Positions 49,579 to 61,510 of a DNA stretch of 64,000 nt are shown one piece after another. Positions within the stretch are counted from its first letter, which is position 1, and the number at the start of each line of letters is the position of its first letter. This DNA is from Salvator merianae (lineage: Eukaryota > Chordata > Lepidosauria > Squamata > Teiidae), in NCBI GenBank assembly GCA_003586115.2, contig QVOM02000115.1:5554494-5618493 (forward strand), given 5' to 3'. The notes beneath the pieces are model-generated. The model was given only the letters and a program-made list of their open reading frames with translations. It was not told where the DNA came from and searched no databases. The translations under genes were made by a program, and so were the position numbers.

Positions 49579-49626
<48 letters not shown>
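49579..49626 (+). repeat. (AT)n(GT)n microsatellite
   Basis: About 8 AT units followed by about 16 GT units. Confidence 0.96.
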
Positions 49627-49628
<2 letters not shown>

Positions 49629-49744
49629 AGCATACTTCACTAATTCATTACTTTTCTCTGTTTCATTTTGTTTAAGAAATTTTAAAAAAAGAGTAGGAAA
49701 CAAAGCCTGTTTGCATAAAGATCCTGATTTCCTTTGTTTTGGGT

Positions 49745-50165
49745 TTGACTTCTGATCATTGTACAGACATTCCACAAGTCTCTTTCATTCTGTTCTACCC
49801 ATTTTGTCCAATATATTTTTTCTAGTGTTTCATTTACCTGCACAACATGCCCAAATTATATGTGTCTCTATTTGATGATCTTGGCCTGAAATGTGTAACT
49901 GGGTTTTATTTGATTCAGAACTGACTGATTTGCTGTTCTTGCAGTCTGTGGTATTCTTAATAACTATCTGCAGATCTATTAATTAAAGACATTTATCTTC
50001 TTTCAGTTGTTCTTTCTCAGCATTCAACTTTCACAAGTGCATATTACCACAGGAAAACCATTGCTTTAATCATTTCAATTTTTGTTGTCAGTGAAACATC
50101 CCTGCACTTCATTTTTTTTTTACCTCTGTTTAAATTCCAGCTGCCATCCCTCTATTCTTACAATG
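49745..50165 (-). mobile_element. Probable RTE/BovB-type LINE fragment
   Basis: The plus strand shows phrases that resemble the reversed BovB coding region: cttgcagtctgtggtattct, taataactatctgcag, cattcaactttcacaagtgc, aaaaccattgctttaatcat, and gtgaaacatccctgcacttc. Degraded. Its presence fits a squamate, where BovB is common. Confidence 0.5.
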
Positions 50166-50869
50166 TATTTGGTATATACATTGAATAAAATTCCCCCCAC
50201 AAAACATGGATGCAGTAATTCCCGTTTCAAAAGTATTTTGTGTACTTTGGCTTTTCTATAAAACATTTATCTCAATAGCTTATATAACAATTCTGTAAAA
50301 GTTTGCACTCATTTTTATACACCATATTGCAAATGGTGGCCCAAGACTCAACGTTAGTCAGTAGCAACCTCATATCCTATAGATCTCTGACATTCTGCAT
50401 GTTTTGAACTTAGCTCCACTTTCTTTGCTGTGTGTAAACTAACACTGCGGGATGTACTGTGGCCCTTGTAGTCTATCTATGGATTCTTCCTGAGCCTGTG
50501 ATGCATCCCAACATATTAAGAAACAGAATATGGATGATGATTGATCCATAAAGATATCCCTTTCACTGCCATGATAGAGGCTTGTGAAAACTTTTCCAAG
50601 GAAATAGGGGAAACAGGGAACTTGCAAGTATTATATTTATGCAGTTATTGCAAGATAGACAGCTAAGGTTCATATCATTCAAAACCTAGTTCTAATATTC
50701 CTTTGGAACAGTCATCCAATATCAAAGCTAGCCAAGGGGGAAGGGCTGAGTGAGCCAGGCAGTGATAAATACCTTATTGTGAGAGGGGGAGGTGCCAACA
50801 CCACTTAAGGAAGCTGTGGTATGCCCCCCTTTCTAAGAGGTCCTCCCTGGATCCACTGATGTTAAACAA

Positions 50870-51245
50870 TTACTTCCTAGTTCCTAATATTTCCCATTGG
50901 GGCAACATATTGAAAAGAGTGGCGGTTACACAGCTGCAGACATGCTTTGAGGAAATGGATTATCTTGATCCATTTTAGTCTGACTTCAGGCAGGGGTTTG
51001 ATACTGAGATTGCCTTGGTTGCCCTGATGGATTACCCTCTATCAGGAGAGGGACAGGGGCAACGTGACCCTGTTGATTCTTCTTGATCTCTCAGCAGTTT
51101 TTGATACTATTGATCATGGAGCGATTGCTGGAGTGATTTCAGGGATCAAGAGTTAAAGGCACTATTCCACAGTGGTTTTCTCTCTATCTCCAAGGTAGAC
51201 ACCAAAAAGTAGTATTGGAGAACTTTTGAAGACAGGCAGCAGGTC
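50870..51245 (+). mobile_element. L2-type LINE reverse transcriptase fragment
   Basis: From 51064 the plus frame reads VTLLILLDLSAVFDTIDHG. LLDLSAAFDTIDH is the conserved reverse-transcriptase block A of L2-type elements. Upstream ctggatccactgat-like and cattttagtctgacttcagg segments match the QSGFR region in shifted frames. Frameshifts and stops show it is dead. Confidence 0.75.
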
Positions 51246-53761
51246 TACACGGGCCACTGTCAAAATACAGCACCTTTGAGGACCCAGAAAGGCTGGCTAT
51301 CCCTGCTTTAACAAGCTATGACAAGAGGCAAATCTACCCATTAGGCAGATATGCAGAACACTGAGTGCCATGCAGGGGACCCCAAGGAAACCAAGGCTCC
51401 CATCAGGCTGTTGGAAATGATTGTGGGGGGAGTTGGACCTCATTCCCCCCCCACACACACACTAAATGGGTCTGAAAGAAGAACAGCCTAAAATAGTAAT
51501 TTCCCACCCTGGATTTGCTACAAGCAAGTTTTCAGATTGGTCTTACTTATATCCTCCCTTTGTTATTCTTTAAGATACAGAACATTTTCTCCTGAAGAGT
51601 TTTGCACACAAACAAGAAGGGATGGAATAATTATGCAGCAGCATTAGCATACTGAAAGAAGAACGATATCAGGATTTAAATCAATGCTGTTAATATACTC
51701 TGGAGGCAGTTGATCTATTTTCCTGGGTTGAGACAGCTGTTTTAAAGTGCAATGCGTAATATGCCTAATGTGGACTATATCCGAAGCCGGCGTTCTCAGC
51801 CCTCACAGTTCAGGCTTTTATATACCATGGTCATCTGCTAAAAAAATCAAATAGAAGAACCTAAAATTCTTTCTTCATTTTGGAGTGAAAACGGGCACCT
51901 GGAATTCATATTCCTGGCACAACTCCAGTTTCAGTTTCAAAGTAGCCCTTTGGCTGTAGCTACTAATTTCGAATGCTGTCTCTTTTAAGCACCCAGTTAT
52001 CTCCGGAGTTTTTGTGTGTCCTGCTTGACATGTTACCACCAGAGGGGGCTGTGAGCTACTCTTGTTAAAAACATAGTAGCACATGCGAATGTGAGAGTGC
52101 CAGAGACAGGATGTCCGCTAGATTACTCATAATTCAATTGAATGTCATGTTCAGTAAATGATGACGAACAAAACATGCTGGGTTGGTTTTCACTGGTCTT
52201 TCTTTGAAGTGTCTTTGTTTGCACAAAGAGGCTGCTCCATCGTGATGTGGAGCAAGCATGTTTATGCAAGAGAGACTTGGCATGGAAAATGCACTCCACA
52301 CCCAGATCCTTCAGCATGGCGATTAGCCTCGTGTGGAGCAGTGGGCAGCACATTTCAGCAGCATTAATTCAGAAGTGGGATCAGAGGATGCCTGTAGATG
52401 AATTCCAGAGTAAACCTTGGATCCCAATGCTGTGGGAGGGAGCAGATGAATGGAAACGGTAGGCCTTTCCAGTCAGTGATTCACAGACTGCTGAGGTCCT
52501 AGGACTGGATTTTCCAAACGCAGGCAGCGGGTAGAGGACTGAGGAAGAGCAATCACAGAAGCAGTGGACTAGACACCTACGTGACGAAGTGCATCTTTGC
52601 AAAGAGGGGAATGGAATAAGTTACCCTCATCACTCCGCATCGGGAAGGCCAGGGCAAGACTCTCCTGAGATTAAAAATAAATATTGGCAGGGGCAGGACA
52701 ATGGGGCTCTGCCCAACATAATGTGACAGAATGACAACCTCTTAAAAAAGCAGCATGCTCTTTTCAAACGAGATGCTGCGTCCCGGTTCAAATAGCAGAT
52801 ATCCAATCCTACAGCACAGGGGGCTGAAGAGCAGCAGTAGGAAAACGGCAGCTGCACTTACAGCGCTGCGAGGAAGAAATGGCAAGCAGACGGGGGCTAT
52901 TACAGTTATTTCCGTATAGTTTGGCACGCCTCTAATCAGAGCTTCTGTTCCCCTTTCCCCTTTTGCTCTTGGTTTACTGCTGTGTCATTGCTTCTGAAGG
53001 GCAGCAGAGCAGACAATGGCTCAGCTTCCAACCTTCATTTCAGAAAAATGCCCATCCTGCAAGCATTAAGGGTCCCGGCTGTGCCTATCACAAACTCACA
53101 CAGGGTTCAATAACAGAAGGAAGCCAATTTTCCTTGTTTTTCTGAAGCGCTTTCCAAACCAAGGAGCTTTCCTAGAGCAGAAATCAAGCCATGGGGGTGA
53201 AAGATGCTTTGATTGTGCCAAATGATTCTTTCATGGTACAGTAGACACAGGCTTTTCCTAATGGATACGGACATGGCCCCCACCCGCCTCAGACTATTTG
53301 GATGTATATGTCTCCATAAAAGAAGGAAGTGGATGCACTTGGGGATATAATCCACACCACTGAACCTTGTAACTGCAGATCTGCAAGTCACATTTCAGGG
53401 TGAACATAATGCAGGCATAGAACAAAAGCAATTACTGTCTCCAATTTTATTTTTTTCCCCCTTAGTTTAAATCAACAGCTGTCAGGATGGCAGTGGCAGA
53501 AATTTCAAAACATCAACATTTTAAATATTTTATTCAGCACCGTTCAGTTTTTGCCATTTTAACTGAGGTTTTCTTCACACGGCTGCTATTAATCCCTTCT
53601 TCCTGAATTAGTCACGTGGGATTTCCCATTCTACCAGGGTCATAAAGAAAAACAAGCTGACATCACAATTACCAAACCAATCAAACCCAAACTTTGCACT
53701 GAGGTAACCTGGAGGCATAAGAGCATTTGAGAATATGGACCAGGTAAACAACTGCTCAAAA

Positions 53762-53950
53762 ATCATAGAATTTAACATAGGAAGGTACCTCAGAGGACAT
53801 CAAGTCCAACTCCCTGCTCAATGTAGGATTCGCCAGACTATTCTTAACAGATCACTATCCAACCTCTGCCTGAAGATCTCTAGGGAATGGAAAATACCAC
53901 TCCATAAGGTTACCTGTTCCACTGACTGACAGCTCTTACTTAATGTCTAA
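53762..53950 (-). mobile_element. CR1-type LINE 3' region
   Basis: The plus strand has aatcatagaatttaacatag, then gaaggtacctcagaggacat and caagtccaactccctgctca, the reversed CR1 3' end familiar from birds and reptiles. Confidence 0.75.
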
Positions 53951-56097
53951 CCTGCATCATCATATAGTGTAGAGATTTCTCATTTTGCTAACAATATTAA
54001 CACATTTTTTAAGGTTCAGTCATTAGACTGCAAATATCTAGCTTTGAAAATGTATGGATTACATCCCACAGCAGCCTGCAAAATAGATGCAGTCATATTG
54101 TAGCCTGGCTGCAAGAAAGCCAATCAGCACACAAACTGAGGAGCATGCTTTTTGCCAATAGCCAAAAACAATGTTTTCACTAATGATACACTATTACCAT
54201 TAATTCCAGATTTGTTCAATTTTATTGAGCCACACACTCAGTCAGGATTGCATATACAAAGCATACACAAGCATACGCAAAGAGAGTAAAAATGCAATAA
54301 GGTAACCTTATGTCAGTCAGCCTGACATACACTATCCTTGGTTTTTCTTTTAGCTGTAGCAGCTGAAGCCATAAGTGTTGGCTGTGCAGAAAGCAGGTGA
54401 GCTGAGCACCAGGCACACACCCTCGTCTCTTGTCAAGCAGCCCATTCAGACAGATGGAATGAAGGGATACCTGGTGCTCAAGTCACCCATCACCATCTTG
54501 CAATGGCTATGCTCTTGTATGGCTCTACAAATCAGATACTACTCTTATGGGGAAAACTGAAGAACATCTATCTTTGGAATATCTTCCTGGGAACACGATA
54601 GTGCGGACCTCTGCAAAGTGCAAACACACTTGACTAATGAGAGTCCCTGACATTCACAATCTTCAAGTATGAATGGTCTGTAGGATACAGCAGCATATAT
54701 GGTATGTTTTACAGCAACTTATAGTCCAGGACAGCATGCTGTTCTTAGGCACAGCTATGTTGTACATCATTCTGTATATTAATTAATTTAGTTAGCTAGC
54801 TTGCTAGCTTGTTAGTATTCTACCTATTTTGTAATGACTTGAGGTGCCTAATAAGAGTCCAAAAACACTAAAAAAGCTTGGACTTTTCTGGCCTTAGACA
54901 CCTCATGACCCAGGAACTATGGAACTCTCTGGGTCTTATTTCTCATTGAACATGCACAGGATTGTGCCTCTGATCTTTAGATGCAAGCATATCACATGCA
55001 TCACAGCTTCAAGCAGGCCACATCAACCTGCTTGCCTCAGACAATTGGTACCAGTTTCAGAACAGAGGTCAGGACACGAGTTTCATGTGGGTTCCTGCTG
55101 TGAAAGGTGCTGGAGCTGCTGTGACTAGTAGCCTCAGCACAGGCCATCTGTTACTACTGCTCAAAATACAGCAAAAGTGAAGGTGCCAATGAGTCAAACT
55201 GAAACTCTGGGGACTCTTGTCAACAATACAGTAAGCACTTGCTGTTCCCTCCTTCCAGGGCGAAGCTGGGAATCAACTCTGGGATCTTCTGTCTGCAACC
55301 ATCACGGACCCAGGACTTCTTCCCTTAAATAAGGCATAAAACGACATGGAAAGAGTGTAGGCAACACCTGATTCTAGGTACTCAAGAAAAGCTGCACATT
55401 TTAGACAGCCAGAGACATTCAAACAGGACTATAAGACCCAAGGGACTACCTCATTAATTCATGCTTTTAATGGTGCTCACTGAAGCTGTTAATTATTTCT
55501 TACTAGCTGCTAATTGTTTTTCTTGGACATCTAGCTCTCTGGTCTTGCAGTTCACCATTGTAAAGTGGAATATTCCTGATTTGCAGAGGGAGGGAAATAG
55601 TAAGCCCCTTTTTCTCCTTATGCATCTTGCAACCCCAGAATCTAAGGTGTCCAATTGTAAAGAAGAATGCAGAGCTCTTGCCTATTCAGACGGACAAAAT
55701 TCAGCTAGTGAAGGAGTGCTTTTGCCTCAGTTAAAAGAAGTAATCCCACCTTCCTCTGCATCTAGTCATCCAACAGAACCTTACTACTTTTAAAAGTTTT
55801 AAGATCAAACATTATTCTGATACAATTTTTCTGTTCATGATCAAGATTCATAAACACTATCAAGGTTAACAGCCACTTTTCTTTCACTTGGGGTCACAGC
55901 CATTTCTCTTTCAGTGGTGAATAACTACCCCACACCAGTGGGAACTGCTATGTTGAAACCATGGAAGGAAATTAGGAGCAAAGCTAGTTAATGTGAATTC
56001 ATGACAGGTGTTGCTTGGCGCCAGAGGTCTCTCCATTGCCAAAACTGGAATTCTCAGTGTGGATCCTGGAGCAGTGTTGCAGGACCGAACTGTAGGG

Positions 56098-56315
56098 CTG
56101 CATTCACACTAAGTTTTAATCCAGTTTCTGTCCATTTTCAGAGTAAGTCAACACATCAGCAAAGTGACCACTCATTTTCTTTCCACTTTATCTAACCCAA
56201 AGGTGGATTTTCTCAGTTAGATAATGCTGAAAGAAAAGAGCTTAATACTTTGCAGATTTGTTCTCTCACTCTGAAAGTGGTCTGAAGCTGGATTAAAATG
56301 TAGGTGTGAATGCAG
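56098..56315. mobile_element. 218-bp MITE with long terminal inverted repeats, copy 2
   Basis: It begins ctgcattcacactaagtttt and ends aatgtaggtgtgaatgcag. The aatccag block and its partner ctggatt lie next to the ends. It has the same length and internal motifs (ttatctaacccaaaggtgga, gttagataatgctgaaagaa) as 8793-9010. Confidence 0.82.
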
Positions 56316-56629
56316 AATAGGTGGTAAAGAAACCTTTGTAGGTAGCACTCTCAGGACTCATCTCTGGCAACTGCAAATAGTGGCTGGTGGATAAAATCCT
56401 GGCTTGAGGCTTTGGATAGCCTTGTCTACAAAGATAGACCACTCAGCAGCTTCTTAAACTCAATTGACTGTATTAGAAGACCTAAAAAAAAGTGTCCTTC
56501 ACCAGGGCTAGGTAGTTTCCCCAAAAAATTCAATAGCCAAATATTCTTGTTAGTCAAGGGAGAGGGGTAGTGATGTTTAGCTGTCTCTGGGTGTTGTCCT
56601 GCTGGGGAGGGTAGGATGGTTATATCTGA

Positions 56630-56718
56630 AATATGTTTTAAGAAAGCTTTATTTATTTTAACTTTTTATTATTGTGACCTGCCCTGGGACCTTTTGGTGA
56701 AGGGCGGGATATAAATTC

Positions 56719-56749
<31 letters not shown>

Positions 56750-56750
56750 T
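56630..56750 (+). mobile_element. LINE 3' end with (AAAT)n tail
   Basis: It reads gacctgccctgggacctttt, then gaagggcgggatataaattc and a run of aaat units (56721-56748). This is a forward L2/CR1-type 3' terminus ending in its simple-repeat tail. Confidence 0.65.
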
Positions 56751-57173
56751 TTCCAGAGTCCCTGGCAGCACACAGCATTGACATTCTCCTTCAGGTGGAA
56801 GAAAGAAACTCCATTCCCCTACCCTAGTTAAAAGGAAAAGCTTTCTTCATGCTGTCATGGACAGATACCTCAAAGAGATCTGAACAGGATAAAAATTCCT
56901 TTTACATTTGTACACATCTGTAGGATAGAGCAGTCAAAAGCATCTCACCAGCCTCAACCTTTAGACTTCATTCAGGTAACTCCCTACGATGGGAATCTGC
57001 ACCCTCCTGAATTTCCCTGCAGCATGGAAAGACCGTGGTCTTCCCTTCCCAACACCTGAAGAACCACATTCCCTTTCTCAGCTACAGGAAAAGTGTAGGA
57101 AAAGTGTATGACGTTTGCCAGACACGGGCATAAAACCTCAACAGCATGCAAATGCCAAATCACAAAGACATAA

Positions 57174-57190
57174 GAGAGAGAGAGAGAGAA
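57174..57190 (+). repeat. (GA)n run
   Basis: Eight or so GA units. Confidence 0.9.
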
Positions 57191-57360
57191 GCAACGAGCA
57201 AGATGTTCTGGAGTGCCAAGCATGGCTCCACAGGTTGTCTTCTTCTGATGTGATTTACAATCTGCTGCAAAGTAGCAATGCAGTCCCAGATTGCAATCTA
57301 ATGCTGATATTAACCCTTTAAGCATGACTCAATAAATAACAAAATGTTAGTTAAGATATT

Positions 57361-57361
<1 letters not shown>

Positions 57362-57441
<80 letters not shown>

Positions 57442-57442
57442 C
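57362..57442 (+). repeat. (AT)n(AC)n microsatellite near exon 2
   Basis: About 40 bp of AT units then an interrupted acatac stretch and AC units, about 300 bp downstream of exon 2 in the gene direction. Confidence 0.96.
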
Positions 57443-57735
57443 TGCTTTCCATTAGAATATAATTCCCTAGCTGTTTACAAAACATGGAGAATAAAAACAA
57501 GCTGATCAGACATATATTACTTGCAACTCTGCACAAGAGTTAACATCAGTTATAGTTCAAGAGCCCTAGTCTCCCACTCACCTGCATTCTCTCCATTTTT
57601 CTAGCCTCCAGTGTCAATTTTTATAGAAATACTATATGCCTCACACAGTGAGGTTAAAGGCAGAATAAGTCCCAAGAGGGAAGAATGTTTCACCCCACCA
57701 AAGAGAGGAGGGATTGTAGAAAAAGGAGTTCTTAC

Positions 57736-57913
57736 TTGCAATCATGCTTCTCAATTTCAAAGTGAGGGTTGAAGTTGAGGATAATCTTCTGATTGGGTTC
57801 CGGGGCATAAATGACCCACTCACAGTTCTGATGGGATGGATAGTCCTGCGGGTAACCAGGTGAAGTCACGTAGCCAGCATCTTTGGAATTCAAACGGCCC
57901 CCACACGACTGAG
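57736..57913 (-). CDS. NRP2: NRP2 exon 2: N-terminal part of CUB1 (a1 domain)
   Basis: This 178-nt exon encodes about 58 residues from QSCGGRLNSKDAGYVTSPGY through NFNPHFEIEKHDC. It includes the first three CUB1 cysteines (CGG, QNC, HDC) and the SPGYPQDYP turn typical of CUB domains. The acceptor is a T-rich tract ending tttgtag just above 57913 and the donor is gtaagaac just below 57736. It starts in phase 1, so the preceding signal-peptide exon must supply one base. It ends with two bases of a lysine codon completed by exon 3. An upstream in-frame ATG in the intron gives a spurious open frame start and is not the real start. The a1 domain contacts the semaphorin Sema domain. Confidence 0.97.
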
Positions 57914-58764
57914 CTACAAACAAACAAAAAACAAATCCTAAAATAAAAACAGCAGCTGACGTGGGTTATGATTTCCAAAACTCAGTTACAGTTGATTTAC
58001 TCAGGCTTCTACCAGCAGTTGCCTTGGTTTGGGACTTTTAAAAGAAATTGTTGTACAGAATTCTTCTTTTTTTTCTTAAAAGCCATGTAAGCACAAAATA
58101 CATCTCCAGACAGCTATAGCCAAGGTGATTACACAACAGTTCTCCCCACACAGAAACAAATACCACATCTTAGATAGATCAGAAGATGAGAAGCTATAAA
58201 TGGGCCCACCTACACAATTTCAGATTTTTTTTTCTCCCCAGACAACACAGACATTGGATTACTAGGAAATAAATGAAACTGTCTTCATTCCTCCCTTCCT
58301 TCTGTTAACTCTTTTACAAGCATTGCCAGAGCTTTTTTCCATGATTACCCTAACAGTCCCTCACAGATGCTATTAGATCCAAATTTAACAATGCCGCCCA
58401 TGCAAAGTATGAAAGGAATCCTGTCCCACAAAATGAGAACATTCAGGTGAAAAACCCAGACATACAGTGAGAAGTTTAGTGTCTTAGAGAGAATCTTTGC
58501 TGCCTTCTTGATCCTGCAATCCTCTAACTCTATGCTTCTTCCCCTGAGTTATATGTCTAATGTGATAGGATATGTGCATATGAAGGGTGAAAAGTCTGGA
58601 GGCTCAAATCTATAGCCAAGTCTGCAAACTTTTTAATTGTTCATAATTAGAATTTTCAGTTTTTTAATTATTGAGGAGGGCATACTGATTTTTTAAGGTC
58701 CTATGATAGAGAGTACAGCAGCATGTGACACAGATTAAATGATACAAGCAAAGAGATTTCATTT

Positions 58765-58962
58765 GTTAGACTCTTATCCCACCCTTTCTCCAAGGAACTC
58801 TGAAAGGCCTCATTTTATCCTCCCAAGAACCCTGGGAGGTAATTAGTTTGAGAGATGACAATTGTTCCATGAATGTGAGTTGCTTCTTTAAATGTAATCA
58901 CAGAATTAGACACTCTACAGTTCCACTCTGTATTCAAACCATTACACCACACAGCCCTACAC
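58765..58962 (-). mobile_element. CORE/MIR-like tRNA-derived SINE
   Basis: In plus orientation: cttatcccaccctttctcca, ttttatcctcccaagaaccc, tgggaggtaattag and finally caaaccattacaccacacag. The reverse complement of the last piece, ctgtgtggtgtaatggtttg, is a tRNA-like A-box head, so the SINE runs on the minus strand. Confidence 0.65.
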
Positions 58963-59559
58963 AGAACAACAAATCAAATAATCTTCCTATGGCAAAATCC
59001 CTAGCATAAGATCAGAAGCAAACACCAAGCAACTTGTTCTTGGTTCCTTAGACCTTATCAATGTTGGTAAAAAAGGTACAATGAAAATAAAATAAATATA
59101 CCACCCTAATGGGGGTATAAACTTAACATCAAGAAAGCTATTAGCAACAGAAAAAAGCAACCTTCAGAAACTGGAAGGGTTGTCCTAATGAAGAACATCA
59201 AAGAACACAAACTTTGTCAAAAGAAATATAGGACTTAAGAGATGCAAAATGAAAATCTCAGGAGCATTATCACCAAAACTGTAAAAACAGGTAATTTAAA
59301 ACATGCACACAGTAAAAACAGTAAAAACAGGAACTTGGCTAGAAAGACTCTTGGCATGGTCATTAAAAGAGACAAAAATCTGTTTAAAAGATAAAATCAA
59401 ACTGCAAAGAAGTTGCACATATTCTTGGATCTATTCCATCTTTAAAACAGAGAACTTGAAGCAGATTCCCCAAGCCTGTCTTCATCTTCTCAGGAAAAGA
59501 GTTTTAAGAAACTAAGGCAAACATTGGTGATAATGAGACTACAGACTTCTTAACGAAAA

Positions 59560-60090
59560 GGCACAATTGGTTTTCAAAAGTGTAATTCCAATTCTCAAAA
59601 AATTGTTAAGAGAAGTAAAGTTTAGACCTTAATATCTAATCCAGGACAGACAGTGGAATCAATTGTTAAAGACACAATTTTCAAGCATTTAGAAGCACAG
59701 ATCTTGCTCAGTGATAGTCAACCTGGTTTCTGCTAAGGAAACTCACCTAAATAATCTTTTAGAGTTTTTGAGCACATCAGTAGACGCACAGTAAACAACG
59801 TCTACTTGGACTACAAAAAAATTGATAAAGTCAGTCATGAGACTTTGTGAGCTTGGCAGTTGTGGTAGAAAAAGACAGGGGTTCACCAAAAGTTCTGTGC
59901 TGGAGTGAGTGAGCAATGAAATGACCAAGTTTGTCAATGATACCCATTTATGCAGAGCAATAGAGAAGGAGCTATGGAGAACGTCAAAAGCATTTCTGCA
60001 TATTGGGGGCCTGGGCTTCAAAATGGCAGACACTGTCCAACATAAGCAAGGATTAAGTGATGTACACAAGAGTAAAACAATGTAACTAGA
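59560..60090 (+). mobile_element. CR1-type LINE ORF2 fragment
   Basis: One frame reads VYLDYKKIDKVSHETL then a stop, matching the (F/V)LDF-KAFD-VSH block of reverse transcriptase. Another frame reads MTKFVNDTHLCRAIEKELWR, a decayed version of the FADDTKL-RAI region in which the catalytic ADD is reduced to VND. The block between them, including the end of the first domain and the start of the next, is shortened. Confidence 0.6.
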
Positions 60091-60144
60091 CATATACAGT
60101 AATGAGATTTGAGCTGGTGACTGGGCACTTCCAAGTATTTAATA

Positions 60145-60200
60145 TCTGGATGTATGCATCGCAACATTGCAGGAGCAAGCATCCAGACCAGGTAAGTGCT
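60145..60200. repeat. Short hairpin related to the gcaagca-ccag MITE
   Basis: atatctggatgtatgc on the left pairs with gcaagcatccagacc on the right. The right arm gaggagcaagcatccag-like end followed by caggtaagtg matches the terminus at 46054-46079. It is probably an internally deleted copy. Confidence 0.55.
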
Positions 60201-60605
60201 TTCACTTACCTTTCTTCTGGAATATTGCTAAAGAGTGTTATATTAAGGCACTACCTGGAAGTGACCTGAATTTTACAAGTTACAGTGTTCTAGTACTGTC
60301 TTTGAGGCTGTTTCACTTTAAACAGTTTATAGAAGCTTCCCTCTGAGATTTCCTTTGCCCTACTAGCCCAGCAAAAATCCACTCCCCCAATCTGAATTGA
60401 TACCTCTGTCTAGCACTGAACTGGGGTACCTTTCATGGAATTATGCATTGTCTCCCCCTCTCCACCTGACAGCCAATTCCAGCTAAGCACTAGCTAAGCT
60501 GGATAAGGAAACAGGGAGCAGGGGAAAAGATCTCAACCTTCCAAAGGCAGGTCTTGGGTTTTTGCAAGAGCTGTGAGGAGAGAAAAACAGGGAGAGAAAG
60601 AGCAT

Positions 60606-60622
60606 CTCTCTCTCTCTCTCTC
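60606..60622 (+). repeat. (TC)n run
   Basis: Eight or so TC units. Confidence 0.9.
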
Positions 60623-60899
60623 AGGTCCCTGCTCCACGGCAGATCCAATGCAACACACAGTGGAGACAGAAAAAGAGTGGGTCTTCTTTCAAAGTGCCTT
60701 TGCTCCTCAGCAGAAGAGCATACACAAACAAGTAGCAGCGGGAATGGGGGGAGAGAGACAGAGACAGAGGCTCCCATTATTGTTTTCCTCTCTGGAAAAG
60801 GTAGTGAAGTTCTTTTGCCTGCCCCAAAGCAATGATTTCAACAACAGAAAAAGGGAATCCTTGATGAGTAGCAAGATTGGTTGCTTAGAAGGAATCTTG

Positions 60900-61510
60900 T
60901 CTGGCAGCAAGATTGGCAAATTGTCAAGTTCTGCCAGATGGCAGTAGTGATTTCAATGTCAAGGATTTTAGCAGCATAGGGGCAAAGAATCTTAGAAGAT
61001 TAGCAGTGGTGAATGGCAATAATAATCTCAAGAACTTGAACAACATGGTGCAAAAAGAACAAGAAGGGGGTGATCAGAGCAAGAGAGCTGGGGGACAGAG
61101 GGGCAAGGTTCTAAAGGTGGGAAAATTTTACTGGCAAAAGGGGGCACAAAAGAGGTCATGTATAAAGTGATACACACTGGGGCAAAAAAATCCAATTACA
61201 CTTATAAACTGATGGGGACTGAGTTTTCTGTGACAGACAAGAAAGAGATCTTGGAGTTATGGTAGACAGCTCAATGAAGGTGTCAGCCAAGTGTGCAGCA
61301 CCAGTAAAAAAACAAATTCAATGCTAGGGATAGACAGGCTGGATGCCTCTAAAGGTCATTTGCAGGGAGTGGAGGGCAGGTGAAGGTTTTGCCTTTGTCT
61401 TCTGCTTGAGAATGCCCAGAAACAATTGGTAGACCACTGTGTGAGACCAGGTGGACTGCGGACTGATGCAGCAAGACTCTCTTATGTCTTATGCTCTTAT
61501 GTTTTATGTT
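60900..61510 (+). mobile_element. CR1-type LINE 3' portion
   Basis: Landmarks in order: tacacactggggcaaaaaaa, gagatcttggagttatggta, gacagctcaatgaagg, a ggtagaccactgtgtgagac stretch, then gatgcagcaagactctctta and tgctcttatgttttatg. These resemble the C-terminal coding and 3' end phrases of CR1-type elements (a KDLGV-type block and the target-like cttatgttcttatg end). Frames are disrupted. Confidence 0.6.

Larger units (their letters stand above)
21492..57735 (-). other. NRP2 intron 2 (36.2 kb)
   Basis: This long intron separates the two halves of CUB1. It contains most of the mobile elements in the window: three SINE loci with four copies, LINE fragments of L2, L1, RTE/BovB and CR1 types, several inverted-repeat DNA elements, a CpG-rich 1.2-kb element and many microsatellites. 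Stretches 21500-23380, 26110-27950, 29040-30090, 32640-35190, 42880-44020, 46830-48290 and 51250-53750 show no repeat I can name and no convincing exon. Conserved noncoding enhancers could be hidden there but cannot be recognised without alignment. Confidence 0.85.
8543..57913 (-). other. NRP2: NRP2 gene, partial (exons 2-7 and their introns)
   Basis: Six exons on the minus strand join in one frame and encode 5'-CUB1-CUB2-F5/8C(b1). Start/end phases are 1/2, 2/1, 1/1, 1/1, 1/0 and 0/0, and every boundary has AG at the acceptor and GT at the donor. NRP2 is a single-pass cell-surface co-receptor for class 3 semaphorins and VEGF-C/VEGF-A, acting with plexins and VEGF receptors in axon guidance and lymphatic growth. 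Assignment to NRP2 rather than NRP1 rests on stretches such as CGGRLNSKDAGY, PKMEIILQF, GDCKYDWLDIWDGIP, CGTKTP and YSDGRWTPQQSRL, which match the NRP2 paralogue as I know it. The first exon and everything after the middle of b1 are outside the window or not recognised. Introns inside the window are 36,244, 6,270, 2,367, 1,128 and 2,289 nt. Confidence 0.96.

Noticed and set aside
49579..49626. CRISPR-like or other array
   Set aside because: It is a dinucleotide microsatellite; no direct repeats with spacers occur anywhere in this eukaryotic window.
57914..57923. In-frame ATG just upstream of exon 2 as a start codon
   Set aside because: It lies within the acceptor tract before the tttgtag site. 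Known NRP2 begins in a separate signal-peptide exon, and the phase-1 start of exon 2 requires it.
60490..60777. Minus-strand frame starting MGASVSVSLPPFPLLLVCVC as the NRP2 signal peptide exon
   Set aside because: It has a hydrophobic start, but it does not resemble the NRP2 leader and overlaps a TC-rich low-complexity tract. No donor in the right phase was found after the hydrophobic stretch.
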